The translations under genes and the position numbers were made by a program. Shown piece after piece: positions 3,791-11,324 of a stretch of DNA of 13,543 bases; the first letter of the stretch is position 1; each line of letters opens with the position of its first letter. Origin of the DNA: Candidatus Hecatellales archaeon (GTDB lineage Archaea > Thermoproteota > Bathyarchaeia > Hecatellales > Hecatellaceae); NCBI GenBank assembly GCA_003662305.1, contig QMXU01000012.1, forward strand, positions 1 through 13,543, in the 5' to 3' direction. The notes under the pieces are model-generated. The model was not told the origin of the DNA. It did not search any database and was given only the letters and a program-made list of their open reading frames with translations.

Positions 3791-6577
3791 TTGGAGGAAG
3801 GTTTCAGACAGGTTTGGGGGGTAAAGGTCTTCCCAACTATATATGAGGTTGAACTCTTCCGGGAGAAAGGCTTCGCCAGAAGAAAGTGTAAGGCTTGCGG
3901 GAGAAGCTTTTGGTCTCTTAACCCTGAAGCCGAGTACTGTGGAGACCAGCCCTGTGTAGCCTACAGCTTCATAGGTAAGCCTCCAGCCTCCAAGCCTTTA
4001 AGCCTCCAGGAGGCAAGAGAGAAGTTTCTGTCCTTCCTTGAACGGCACGGCCATAGGAGGATAGCCAAGTATCCTGTGGTGGCGAGGTGGAGGGACGACG
4101 TTTACCTTGTAGGCGCCTCCATATACGACTTTCAGCCTTGGGTTACGGAAGGCATTATTCCTCCTCCAGCCAACCCGCTGGCCATATCCCAGCCCTGCGT
4201 GAGGTTCACAGACATAGACCTCGTTGGAAAGTCTGGGCGCCACCTAACCGGCTTCGAGATGATGGCTCACCACGCCTTCAACAGCCCCAAACAGCACGTA
4301 TACTGGAACCATGAAACCGTGGAGTACTGCTTCAAATTCTTCACCGAAGAGCTTGGCGTGAACCCGGAAAAGGTAAGCTTCGTTGAGGACATGTGGTCTG
4401 GGGGAGGAAACGCTGGAGAAGACTTCGAAGTTGTAATCGACGGGATAGAAGTGGCAACCCTAGTCTTCATGCACTATAAAACCGTGAACGGGGAGCTTAA
4501 GCCCCTGGAAAACATGACTGTCGACACAGGCTACGGGCTTGAACGCATCGTATGGCTTACCCGTGGAAGCCCCACCATATACGACGCCATATTCCAGCCT
4601 GCCATAGGGAAGCTGCTTCAGATGGCAGGGGTTAAACCTCCGAGCGGAGAGCTTCTAGCCGAAATATCGAGGCTGGCAGGCGTCATGAGTGCCAGAGGCG
4701 AGAAAGGACTGAAAAAGCTTAGAGCCAGCGTAGCAGAGAAATTCGGCATGTCAACTGAAAAGCTTGAGGCTTCCCTTAAACCCTTGGAAATGGTTTACTC
4801 GACGGCAGACTTCTCCCGAACCCTAGTCTTCATGCTTGGGGACGGCGTTGTCCCTTCAAACGCTGAAGCTGGCTACCTAGCCCGCCTCCTCATAAGGAAA
4901 ATCCTCAGAAACCTCGACGGGTTAGGCCTTGAAGTTCCCCTAAGCGAAATCTTAGACCTCCAGCTCAAAGAGGTTTCAAAAGACTACCCTGAATACATGG
5001 AGAAGGCTGAAGCCATCTTCGAAATGGCGAAAATCGAGGAGGAACGGTACAGGGAAACCTTGAAGAGAGGAGAAGCCATAGTTAAACGTCTCACCTCAGA
5101 AGTTAAAGCTAAAGGCTTAAGCCAGCTTCCAAGCGAAGCACTTCTAAAGCTCTACGACTCCCATGGGCTTACACCAGACTACGTAGCCCAGCTAGCTGAA
5201 AAGGCTGGATTGAAAATCGAGGTTCCAGACGACTTTTACAGCAGGATTGCGGAACTCCACCAGGAGGCAGGCAGAGAAGAGGAGAAGCTTCCCATCCCCC
5301 CAGAGGTTGAGGAAGCAGTCTCCAAGCTTAAGCCTACAAGGCTTCTCTACTATGAGGAGCCAGACCTCCGAGAGTTTGAAGCCGAAGCAGTCTACATCTC
5401 CCAAGGCTTCTTGGTGCTTGACAGAACAGCCTTCTACGCTGAGGGTGGAGGCCAAGTTTCCGATGTAGGCGTTGTGAAGTGGGACGGCGGGAAAGCTGAA
5501 GTCTCCTGGGCCTACAAAGTTGGAAACGTGATTGTCCACGTGGTTAAGGACTGCCTTCCGCCTGTGGGTGTTAAGGTTAAGGGAGTGGTTAACTGGGACA
5601 GGCGTAGAAGCCTTATGAGCCATCATACTGCAACCCACATAATCATCGGAGCCGCCAGAAGGCTTCTAGGCGAACACGTTTGGCAGCATGGCGCCCTGAA
5701 AGAGGCGGAAAAGGCCAGGCTTGACATAACCCATTACGCCAGGCTCAGCGACGAGCAGGTGGAACGCCTTGAGGAACTGGCGAACAGGGTGGTCATGCAG
5801 AACATCCCCGTAGAGGTTTCATGGCTTCCAAGGGAGGAAGCTGAAGCCAGATACGGCTTCACCATATACCAGGGCGGAGTGGTTCCCGGAAGAAGGCTTC
5901 GCATAGTTAAAATCGGAGACTGGGATGTGGAAGCCTGCGGTGGAACCCACTGCTGCAGTACAGGCGAGGTAGGCCCCATAAAAATAGTTCGCACCGAACG
6001 CATCCAAGACGGAGTTGAAAGAATAATATTCACTGCGGGAATCTCAGCCGTCAGAGAGTTCCGCAGGGACGCTTTAAGGCTTAAAAGCCTATCCTCCATT
6101 ACAGGTTCGCCGCTGGAAGACCTAGAGAGAAGCGTTAGAACCCTCTTGGAGGAGGTTAAAGCTGCCAGGAAGGAGGCTTTAAGGCTTAGAAGCAGGCTTG
6201 CAAGGCAGACAGCCCAAAGCCTCATAGCCCAGGCCAGAAAGGTTGAAGCGGTTAGGCTTTCATCCTGCAGGCTTGAGGAGGCTGCAGTTGAAGACCTCAT
6301 CGCAGTGGCCTACGAGGTTTCTAAGCTGGCTCCCGACCTGGTGGCTGTGATGCTTGGGGTGAGGGAAGGCGATGTAAGGCTTGTGGTGGTAGCAGGCGAC
6401 GAGGCTGCGAAGGCTGGAGTTCACGCTGGAAGGCTTGCTTCAACCCTAGCCTCAAAGGCTGGGGGAAGCGGCGGTGGAAAGCTCACGCTAGGGCAGGGTG
6501 GAAGCCTCAAGCCTGAACTGGCGGAGAAAGCCCTAGCCCAAGCTGAGGAGGAAGTTAAAAGCCAGCTTAAAAGGTGA
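3791..6577 (+). CDS. alaS: Alanyl-tRNA synthetase, archaeal type
   Basis: Charges tRNA-Ala and clears mischarged Ser or Gly in the cytoplasm. It is 928 residues, the usual archaeal length. It opens with the archaeal zinc-like N-terminal module (C33, C36, C50, C55). The class II catalytic domain follows, with QPCVRFTDIDLVGKSGRHLT at 134-153 and the MAHHAFN segment. The editing domain has the metal ligands HTATH (H612, H616) and CGGTH (C716, H720), plus the hallmark RTAFYAEGGGQVSDVG. The C-terminal DHHA1-like part ends in a glycine-rich GGSGGGKLTLGQGG. The start is TTG 3791, 3 nt after the M20 stop. Its stop overlaps the leuS start by 4 nt (GTGA), pointing to coupled translation. All key residues are present. 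Confidence 0.97.
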   Translation: MEEGFRQVWGVKVFPTIYEVELFREKGFARRKCKACGRSFWSLNPEAEYCGDQPCVAYSFIGKPPASKPLSLQEAREKFLSFLERHGHRRIAKYPVVARWRDDVYLVGASIYDFQPWVTEGIIPPPANPLAISQPCVRFTDIDLVGKSGRHLTGFEMMAHHAFNSPKQHVYWNHETVEYCFKFFTEELGVNPEKVSFVEDMWSGGGNAGEDFEVVIDGIEVATLVFMHYKTVNGELKPLENMTVDTGYGLERIVWLTRGSPTIYDAIFQPAIGKLLQMAGVKPPSGELLAEISRLAGVMSARGEKGLKKLRASVAEKFGMSTEKLEASLKPLEMVYSTADFSRTLVFMLGDGVVPSNAEAGYLARLLIRKILRNLDGLGLEVPLSEILDLQLKEVSKDYPEYMEKAEAIFEMAKIEEERYRETLKRGEAIVKRLTSEVKAKGLSQLPSEALLKLYDSHGLTPDYVAQLAEKAGLKIEVPDDFYSRIAELHQEAGREEEKLPIPPEVEEAVSKLKPTRLLYYEEPDLREFEAEAVYISQGFLVLDRTAFYAEGGGQVSDVGVVKWDGGKAEVSWAYKVGNVIVHVVKDCLPPVGVKVKGVVNWDRRRSLMSHHTATHIIIGAARRLLGEHVWQHGALKEAEKARLDITHYARLSDEQVERLEELANRVVMQNIPVEVSWLPREEAEARYGFTIYQGGVVPGRRLRIVKIGDWDVEACGGTHCCSTGEVGPIKIVRTERIQDGVERIIFTAGISAVREFRRDALRLKSLSSITGSPLEDLERSVRTLLEEVKAARKEALRLRSRLARQTAQSLIAQARKVEAVRLSSCRLEEAAVEDLIAVAYEVSKLAPDLVAVMLGVREGDVRLVVVAGDEAAKAGVHAGRLASTLASKAGGSGGGKLTLGQGGSLKPELAEKALAQAEEEVKSQLKR

Positions 6578-9450
6578 GCGGAATGGGCTTCCCAGACTTC
6601 AAAAGCATAGAAGAGAAATGGCAGCGACGATGGGCTGAAGCCAGAATATTCGAGGCAAACCCGGACCCCTCAAAACCTAAATTCTTCGCAACCTTCCCAT
6701 ACCCGTACATGAGCGGGCCTCTCCACGTGGGCCACGGGTACACCAGCGCCCGGGTGGATGTGGCAGCCCGCTACAAGCGGATGAGAGGCTTCAACGTTCT
6801 CTTCCCCTGGGCATGGCACTGGACAGGTGAAACTGTTGCAGGAGCCTCTGAACGCATAAAGAAGGGGGACACCAAGTTCATCGAAGCCCTAAGAGTTATA
6901 GACGGAGTCCCAGAGGAGGAGCTGAAAAAGTTCGTGGAGCCAGCCTACATGGCCAAATACTACACCGACTACAACCGGGAGGCCGTGAAGAGGCTTGGGC
7001 TCTCCATAGACTGGCGGCGGGAGTTCTATACGACTTCCCTCCACCCATGGTTCAGCCGCTTCGTCGAATGGCAGTACCTGAAGCTCAGAGAGAAAGGGTA
7101 CGTGGTCAAGGGCACCCATCCCGTAGTGTGGTGTCCCCGCTGCGAAAGCCCTGTGGGAGACGCTGACAGGCTGGAAGGCTCAGGCGTATACCCTGAAGAA
7201 TACGTACTCGTAAAGTTCGCTTTGAACGAAGCCATCCTTCCCGCTGCCACCTTCAGGCCTGAAACCGTTTTCGGAGCTACAAACCTGTGGCTTAACCCTG
7301 ACGCCGAATACGTGGAGGCTGAGGTTGACGGTGAAAAATGGGTTATAAGCAGGCAGGCAGCTGTAAAACTGAAAATGCAGCTTAGAAACGTTAAGATTTT
7401 AAGGGCTTTCCAAGGCCGAGAGCTCATCGGCAAAAAGTGTAGGGAGCCCGTTGAAGGAAGGGAAATTCCCATCCTGCCAGGGTGGTTTGTAAACCCTGAA
7501 AGTGCTTCAGGAGTTGTGTACAGCGTTCCAGCCCATGCCCCCTACGACTGGATAGCCCTCAAAGACCTGCAGGAAAACCCGAAGCTCCTAGCGGAGTATG
7601 GAATTTCACGGAGAGAAGTGGAAGCGGTAAAGCCTATATCCATCATTTCGGTGGAAGGCTTCGGCGAATACCCCGCCATAGAGGCTTCGGAGAAGCTTGG
7701 AGTTAAAGACCAGTACGACCCGAAGGCTGAGGAGGCTACGAAGCTAATCTACAAAAGGGAGTTCCATAAAGGCGTTATGAAGGAGAACTGCAGCTCCTAT
7801 GCCGGGCTGCCCGTCGCCGAAGCCAAGCAAAGGGTTGTGGAAAGCTTCACAGCCAGAAGGCTTTTCGACCGCATGTACGACTTGCCTGAGAAGGTTGTAT
7901 GCCGGTGTACGACAGACTGCACGGTTAAGGTTCTTCAAGACCAGTGGTTCCTGAACTATTCAAACCCGGAGTGGAAGGAAAAGGTTAGGGAAGCCCTAGC
8001 CCGGATGAACGTGTACCCGAAGGAAGCCCGCAACTGGTTTGAAGCTGTCGTAGAATGGCTTAGAGACTGGGCTTGCGCCAGGAAGACAGGGCTTGGAACA
8101 CCGCTACCCTGGGCTTCAGACTGGATCGTTGAAACCCTAAGCGACTCAACCGTTTACATGGCCTTCTACACCATTAACAGGCTTATCAAGGAGGCTGGAA
8201 TCCCCGCTGAAAAGCTCACTCCAAAACTTTTCGACTACGTTTTCTACGGGTCTGGAAGCCCTGAAGACCTGGCGGAAGAGCTGGGGTTGAAGGCTGAGCT
8301 TGTCAAAGCCCTAAGGGAGGAGTTCCTCTACTGGTATCCGGTAGACCTCAGAAACTCTGGGAAAGACCTCATCCAGAACCATTTAACCTTCTTCATCTTC
8401 CACCATGTGGCACTCTTCCCCAGGGAGCACTGGCCTCAAGCCATAGCCGTAAACGGGTTTATGAGGGTTGAAGGCGAGGAAATGCACAAGTCCAAAGGAA
8501 ACTTCATACCGTTAAGGAAGGCTGTTGAGGAGCATGGAGCAGACGTAACCAGAGCCGTTGTGCTGCTGGCCGCTGAAGGCTTGGACGACCCGGACTGGAG
8601 GGCTGAAAGCCTAAAAGAAGTTAAAACAAACCTAGCCTCCCTCCAAAAGTTCATGGTTGAAGCCTGGAACATGGAAGGAAAGCCTGAAGCCGGAAAAATC
8701 GAAGCCTGGCTTTTAAGCGTGCTGGGGGGAAGAGCTGAAAGGGTGGCTGAAGCCGTTGAAAACCTCAAAACCCGGACCGCCCTAGAGAACGCCCTCTACG
8801 AAGTTTGGAAGGACTTCCGCTGGTACATGAGGAGGACAAAGCCTCATCAGCCAACTGTAAGGAAGGCCTTAAAAATATGGGTTAGACTGCTCGCCCCCTT
8901 CATCCCCCACCTATGCGAAGAACTCTGGGAGAAAATGGACGGTGAAAGCTTCGTATCCCTGGCGTCATGGCCAAGCCGGGATGAGGCCCCTCAAAACCTA
9001 GAAGCTGAAGAGCTTGAGGGAATGCTGAGGCTTCTCCTAGAGGACACCAAGCACATCCTAAGGGTTACAGGAATTAAGCCGAGTAAAATCTGCTATTACA
9101 CTGCAGCCTCATGGAAGTGGGAAGCCTACCTTGAAGCCTTAAGGCGAGGTAAAGCTGAAGCCGGAAGCGTGGTGAAGGAAGCCATGGCTAAACCGGAAGC
9201 CAGAAAACTTGGAAAGCAGGTTGTGAAAATGGTTGAGGAAGCTGCAAGACTTGATGAGGATGTGAAGGGGCGGAAGCTTAAGGCTGGAAGAGTTGACGAG
9301 GCAGCCTTCCTCAGCGAGGTTAAAGCCTTCCTCCAAACAGAGTTGAACGCTGAAGTTCAGGTTTTCAGGGAAGGAGAAGCAGGAGTCTACGACCCCAAAG
9401 GTAAGGCTGCGGTGGCTGAACCGTACAGGCCAGCTATTTACATCGAGTAG
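6574..9450 (+). CDS. leuS: Leucyl-tRNA synthetase, archaeal/eukaryotic type
   Basis: Class I synthetase charging tRNA-Leu, 958 residues, typical of archaeal LeuRS. The HIGH-type signature is HVGH at 51-54 (FPYPYMSGPLHVGHGYTSAR), and the KMSKS-type loop is HKSKGN at 638-643. The CP1 editing insertion carries RPETVFGATNLWLNPDAEY and VPAHAPYDW, whose Asp is the usual editing residue. Zn-like Cys residues sit at C187/C190 (WCPRC), with a second CRCTTDC group near the catalytic core. The C-terminal domain after about residue 820, which in archaea contacts the long variable arm of tRNA-Leu, is present. GTG 6574 overlaps the alaS stop by 4 nt; ATG 6583 is the alternative start. A cognate tRNA-Leu(UAG) lies at 945-1081. 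A T-rich stretch after the stop (GGTTTTTCTCC, near 9457) could end the transcript. Confidence 0.97.
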   Translation: MSGMGFPDFKSIEEKWQRRWAEARIFEANPDPSKPKFFATFPYPYMSGPLHVGHGYTSARVDVAARYKRMRGFNVLFPWAWHWTGETVAGASERIKKGDTKFIEALRVIDGVPEEELKKFVEPAYMAKYYTDYNREAVKRLGLSIDWRREFYTTSLHPWFSRFVEWQYLKLREKGYVVKGTHPVVWCPRCESPVGDADRLEGSGVYPEEYVLVKFALNEAILPAATFRPETVFGATNLWLNPDAEYVEAEVDGEKWVISRQAAVKLKMQLRNVKILRAFQGRELIGKKCREPVEGREIPILPGWFVNPESASGVVYSVPAHAPYDWIALKDLQENPKLLAEYGISRREVEAVKPISIISVEGFGEYPAIEASEKLGVKDQYDPKAEEATKLIYKREFHKGVMKENCSSYAGLPVAEAKQRVVESFTARRLFDRMYDLPEKVVCRCTTDCTVKVLQDQWFLNYSNPEWKEKVREALARMNVYPKEARNWFEAVVEWLRDWACARKTGLGTPLPWASDWIVETLSDSTVYMAFYTINRLIKEAGIPAEKLTPKLFDYVFYGSGSPEDLAEELGLKAELVKALREEFLYWYPVDLRNSGKDLIQNHLTFFIFHHVALFPREHWPQAIAVNGFMRVEGEEMHKSKGNFIPLRKAVEEHGADVTRAVVLLAAEGLDDPDWRAESLKEVKTNLASLQKFMVEAWNMEGKPEAGKIEAWLLSVLGGRAERVAEAVENLKTRTALENALYEVWKDFRWYMRRTKPHQPTVRKALKIWVRLLAPFIPHLCEELWEKMDGESFVSLASWPSRDEAPQNLEAEELEGMLRLLLEDTKHILRVTGIKPSKICYYTAASWKWEAYLEALRRGKAEAGSVVKEAMAKPEARKLGKQVVKMVEEAARLDEDVKGRKLKAGRVDEAAFLSEVKAFLQTELNAEVQVFREGEAGVYDPKGKAAVAEPYRPAIYIE

Positions 9451-9510
9451 CCTTCCGGTTTTTCTCCTCAAATAGGGTAGGTTAGCTCGTGTAGAACCTG
9501 CTAAAAGGCG

Positions 9511-9537
9511 ATTTTTAATAATTATTTATCATAATAA
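9511..9537 (+). promoter_or_regulatory. AT-rich promoter-like element upstream of a 7-codon ORF
   Basis: This 27-nt stretch is almost pure A/T, with several overlapping TATA-like hexamers (TTTAATAA, TTATTTAT). Transcription from it would begin near 9545-9560, upstream of the Shine-Dalgarno at 9585-9596. It could drive the short leader unit or the whole downstream cluster. Confidence 0.4.
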
Positions 9538-9601
9538 ACGACAACTTACCGAAGCGTTTCATTCAGACTTTTATCTTCCCATGTAAAAAGGAGGTGTCTG
9601 C

Positions 9602-9625
9602 TTGACCGTTGAAAAGCCCTGTTAA
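9602..9625 (+). CDS. Possible 7-residue leader peptide with strong Shine-Dalgarno
   Basis: AAAAAGGAGGTG (9585-9596) is close to a perfect Shine-Dalgarno, stronger than most others in the window. It stands 7 nt before TTG 9602. That codon opens a frame of only seven codons (MTVEKPC) ending in TAA at 9623-9625. Its last codons lie inside the hairpin at 9612-9632, so ribosome movement would affect folding. This could be a leader peptide, the stub of a lost gene, or chance. No function is assigned. Confidence 0.3.
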   Translation: MTVEKPC

Positions 9626-9634
9626 GGCTTTTTT
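9612..9634 (+). terminator. Hairpin with T-run, terminator-like
   Basis: AAAAGCC (9612-9618) pairs fully with GGCTTTT (9626-9632) around the loop CTGTTAA. A run of six T covers 9629-9634. The shape is that of an intrinsic terminator; in archaea the T-run alone often suffices. It lies between two promoter-like elements, so it may separate a short leader transcript from the zinc-ribbon/cdvA cluster. Confidence 0.5.
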
Positions 9635-9650
9635 AGGCATTTAGACCCCT

Positions 9651-9665
9651 CATAAACTTTAATTC
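9651..9665 (+). promoter_or_regulatory. TATA-like element before the zinc-ribbon gene
   Basis: CATAAACTTTAATTC lies about 41 nt before ATG 9699. Usual archaeal spacing predicts transcription from near 9686, just upstream of the GGTGAT Shine-Dalgarno-like site at 9689-9694. Confidence 0.4.
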
Positions 9666-9698
9666 TTCTTTCCCCGCTAGGGCTGTCGGTGATAAGCT

Positions 9699-9998
9699 AT
9701 GGTTGAATGCCCACGTTGCAAAAGCGAAGATGTGGAATTAATCAAGTCCTGGGATGTCAGACCCAAGTCCAAGCGAGGCAAAGCCATAAAAGTCTCAATC
9801 TACCAGTGCCGCTCCTGCGGGAACAAGTTCAGGAAGGCCGTGAAACTGGAGGAGGCCTCTGCCCCCAACATCAGCCCAGCCATCAACGTGTCTCAGTCCA
9901 TTGCAGGTAGCGTCTCCGAGCCTCAAACCGTAACCGTCAGCGACACTCACAAGGAGTCATTCTTTGAGAAGCTGAAGAGAAGCTTCCATCTGTTCTAA
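9699..9998 (+). CDS. Small zinc-ribbon protein upstream of the cdvA-like gene
   Basis: A 99-residue protein that I do not recognise as a named family. Residues 1-48 form a zinc ribbon with two CxxC knuckles: C4/C7 (CPRCKSED) and C37/C40 (QCRSCGNKFRK). They are joined by a basic stretch (RPKSKRGKAIK) able to contact nucleic acid or acidic protein. Residues 52-85 are a Ser/Thr/Pro/Val-rich linker, probably disordered. The last 16 residues (KESFFEKLKRSFHLF) make a basic amphipathic helix that could bind membrane or a partner. The start is ATG 9699, with GGTGAT a few bases upstream. The CdvA-like gene begins 32 nt after the stop, so the two are probably cotranscribed. Small ribbon proteins are easily confused, so any functional link to division is inference from position. 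Confidence 0.8.
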   Translation: MVECPRCKSEDVELIKSWDVRPKSKRGKAIKVSIYQCRSCGNKFRKAVKLEEASAPNISPAINVSQSIAGSVSEPQTVTVSDTHKESFFEKLKRSFHLF

Positions 9999-10030
9999 AT
10001 CCTCATCTTAGGAGAGGGGAGAGGGAAGAT

Positions 10031-10741
10031 TTGACTCTCCAGTATGAGGCGCTTCAAAAGTTCATAGGGAAGCCTGCTAAGGACATCTACCACCGGTATA
10101 TCGGATACGTGGTAGGGATAACACTAGACTCTAACGGCTGCCTAAACTCTGTAGGAGTCGACAGGGGTGGAAGCTTCGAAGAGTTCTCCAGCAACCAGGT
10201 TATAATCGAAGATGAAACACTCGTGCTGGTTCCAAACTGGAAGACTGAAGCTGAAAAATTCAGGAAGGAACACGACCTAACCCTCAAACGTTTTCAAGCC
10301 TTAGACGAGCTTTTAAAGAACCATGAAATCCCAGAATACGTTTACAATGAGCTCTGCAGCCAGTATAAGAATTCTCTGACAAAGCTTGAAGAGGAACATA
10401 AAGCCCTAATCGACGGCTTAAACGGGCGAATCAGAGAGCTTGAAAACCACATTCACCATCTGGAAAGGTTCCTAGGCCACCTGAAAGTTCAGCACAAAGC
10501 CGGAGAGATAAGCGATGAAACCTACAAGCTTGCCAGCGAATACCTGAACTCCGTCATAGATAAGACTATCCAAGAGAAAAAGGATGTGGAAAACACCTTA
10601 AACCTTTTAGTCTCCCCGCCTAAGGAGCCCGAGTACAATAAGCCAGAACCAGCCCAGGAGCCTCCAAAACCTGAAGAGCTGACAAGCGGACAGGACGAGC
10701 CCCTAGTCGTCAAAGTAGTTTCACAGCCTGGTGAAGAATAG
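10031..10741 (+). CDS. cdvA: CdvA-like ESCRT-associated cell-division protein
   Basis: A 236-residue protein with the three-part build of CdvA, which recruits ESCRT-III (CdvB) to mid-cell membrane in TACK archaea. Residues 8-70 resemble a PRC-barrel: FIGKPAKDIYHRYIGYVVGI through ETLVLVPNWK. Residues 70-192 are a long coiled coil containing LDELLKNHEIPEYVYNEL and KAGEISDETYKLASEYL, repeats of the 'GEIxxxxYxxL' type seen in CdvA proteins. Residues 194-222 are a Pro/Glu-rich linker, followed by a short hydrophobic patch (PLVVKVV) near the C-terminus. That is where CdvA carries its ESCRT-III-binding peptide; equating the two is inference. The start is TTG 10031, preceded by a purine-rich Shine-Dalgarno track (GGAGAGGGGAGAGGGAAG). 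No cdvB or cdvC lies in the window. The upstream neighbour is the zinc-ribbon gene and the downstream neighbours are an FtsX-like/FtsE-like pair. Confidence 0.75.
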   Translation: MTLQYEALQKFIGKPAKDIYHRYIGYVVGITLDSNGCLNSVGVDRGGSFEEFSSNQVIIEDETLVLVPNWKTEAEKFRKEHDLTLKRFQALDELLKNHEIPEYVYNELCSQYKNSLTKLEEEHKALIDGLNGRIRELENHIHHLERFLGHLKVQHKAGEISDETYKLASEYLNSVIDKTIQEKKDVENTLNLLVSPPKEPEYNKPEPAQEPPKPEELTSGQDEPLVVKVVSQPGEE

Positions 10742-10805
10742 TCAAAGTTTCACTCTAAACCCCCAAATTTTTCTCCTTCCCACGATGGTTTGAGAGGTAT
10801 GCTTG

Positions 10806-11324
10806 ATGGGCTTCCCATTCAAGAGTTTCGGGACTTCTGTATGGCTTGGACTGAAATATTTTAGGATAGCCTGGTTCAGGGTTAAGCTTGGTGTTTTAAC
10901 TCTTTCAATGGTTGCAGCCAGCTTCACTTTTTTCACCGGTTTCAGAGGCTTCGAAACGTCTCTGACGTTCATCCCGGTCAGCATAATTATGGCTGTGGCC
11001 TTTTCAGCTGTTATGCTTCATCTGGTTAAATGGTCCATTCATGACGTAGCCCTATTCAAGGCGCTGGGAGCTAACAGGGGAACAATCACCCTTGCCGTTC
11101 TCCTAGAGCTCACCATCCTAGGTTTACTGTCTTCCGCTCTTGGAGTAACTGTAGGCTTAGGCTTCATCTTCCCCCTTCAAGGCTTCAAGGTCTTCCAGTC
11201 TGCTGGAGTTCTAACTCTAACCGTTGTCCTGTTCTCAGTTCTCTTGGGGGCCTCGGTCGGAGCCCTATCCGTTTGGAGGGAGTCTAAGAGAACTGTTGCG
11301 GAGATTCTGTCCTATGCCGGGTGA
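10806..11324 (+). CDS. Minimal FtsX-type ABC permease without external domain
   Basis: A 172-residue membrane protein consisting of little more than the FtsX/MacB permease fold. After a basic amphipathic N-terminus (KSFGTSVWLGLKYFRIAW) there are four predicted membrane segments, at about residues 28-46, 55-74, 93-122 and 132-156. The cytoplasmic loop HDVALFKALGANRGTITLAV is the classic coupling-helix signature of the family (KALGAS type). In MacB and FtsX a large external domain sits between segments 1 and 2; here that loop is only about eight residues. The protein therefore probably moves no bulky substrate and may act as a mechanical or signalling element, which is inference. ATG 10806 follows GAGAGGT at a good distance; TTG 10803 adds one residue. 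The ATPase gene overlaps its end by 11 nt. Confidence 0.85.
   Translation: MGFPFKSFGTSVWLGLKYFRIAWFRVKLGVLTLSMVAASFTFFTGFRGFETSLTFIPVSIIMAVAFSAVMLHLVKWSIHDVALFKALGANRGTITLAVLLELTILGLLSSALGVTVGLGFIFPLQGFKVFQSAGVLTLTVVLFSVLLGASVGALSVWRESKRTVAEILSYAG

Noticed and set aside
5192..5638. A 148-codon minus-strand frame inside alaS
   Set aside because: It is antisense to conserved AlaRS sequence, with no recognisable domain or start signal.
5734..6300. A 188-codon minus-strand frame inside alaS
   Set aside because: It is antisense to the conserved editing domain of AlaRS; the Ser/Leu-rich composition is typical of a shadow frame.
7026..7472. A 148-codon minus-strand frame inside leuS
   Set aside because: It is antisense to the LeuRS CP1 region and has no supporting motif.
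11224..11313. Extended N-terminus of the ABC ATPase
   Set aside because: The 30 extra residues are permease codons read in another frame; the normal ABC N-terminus begins at ATG 11314.
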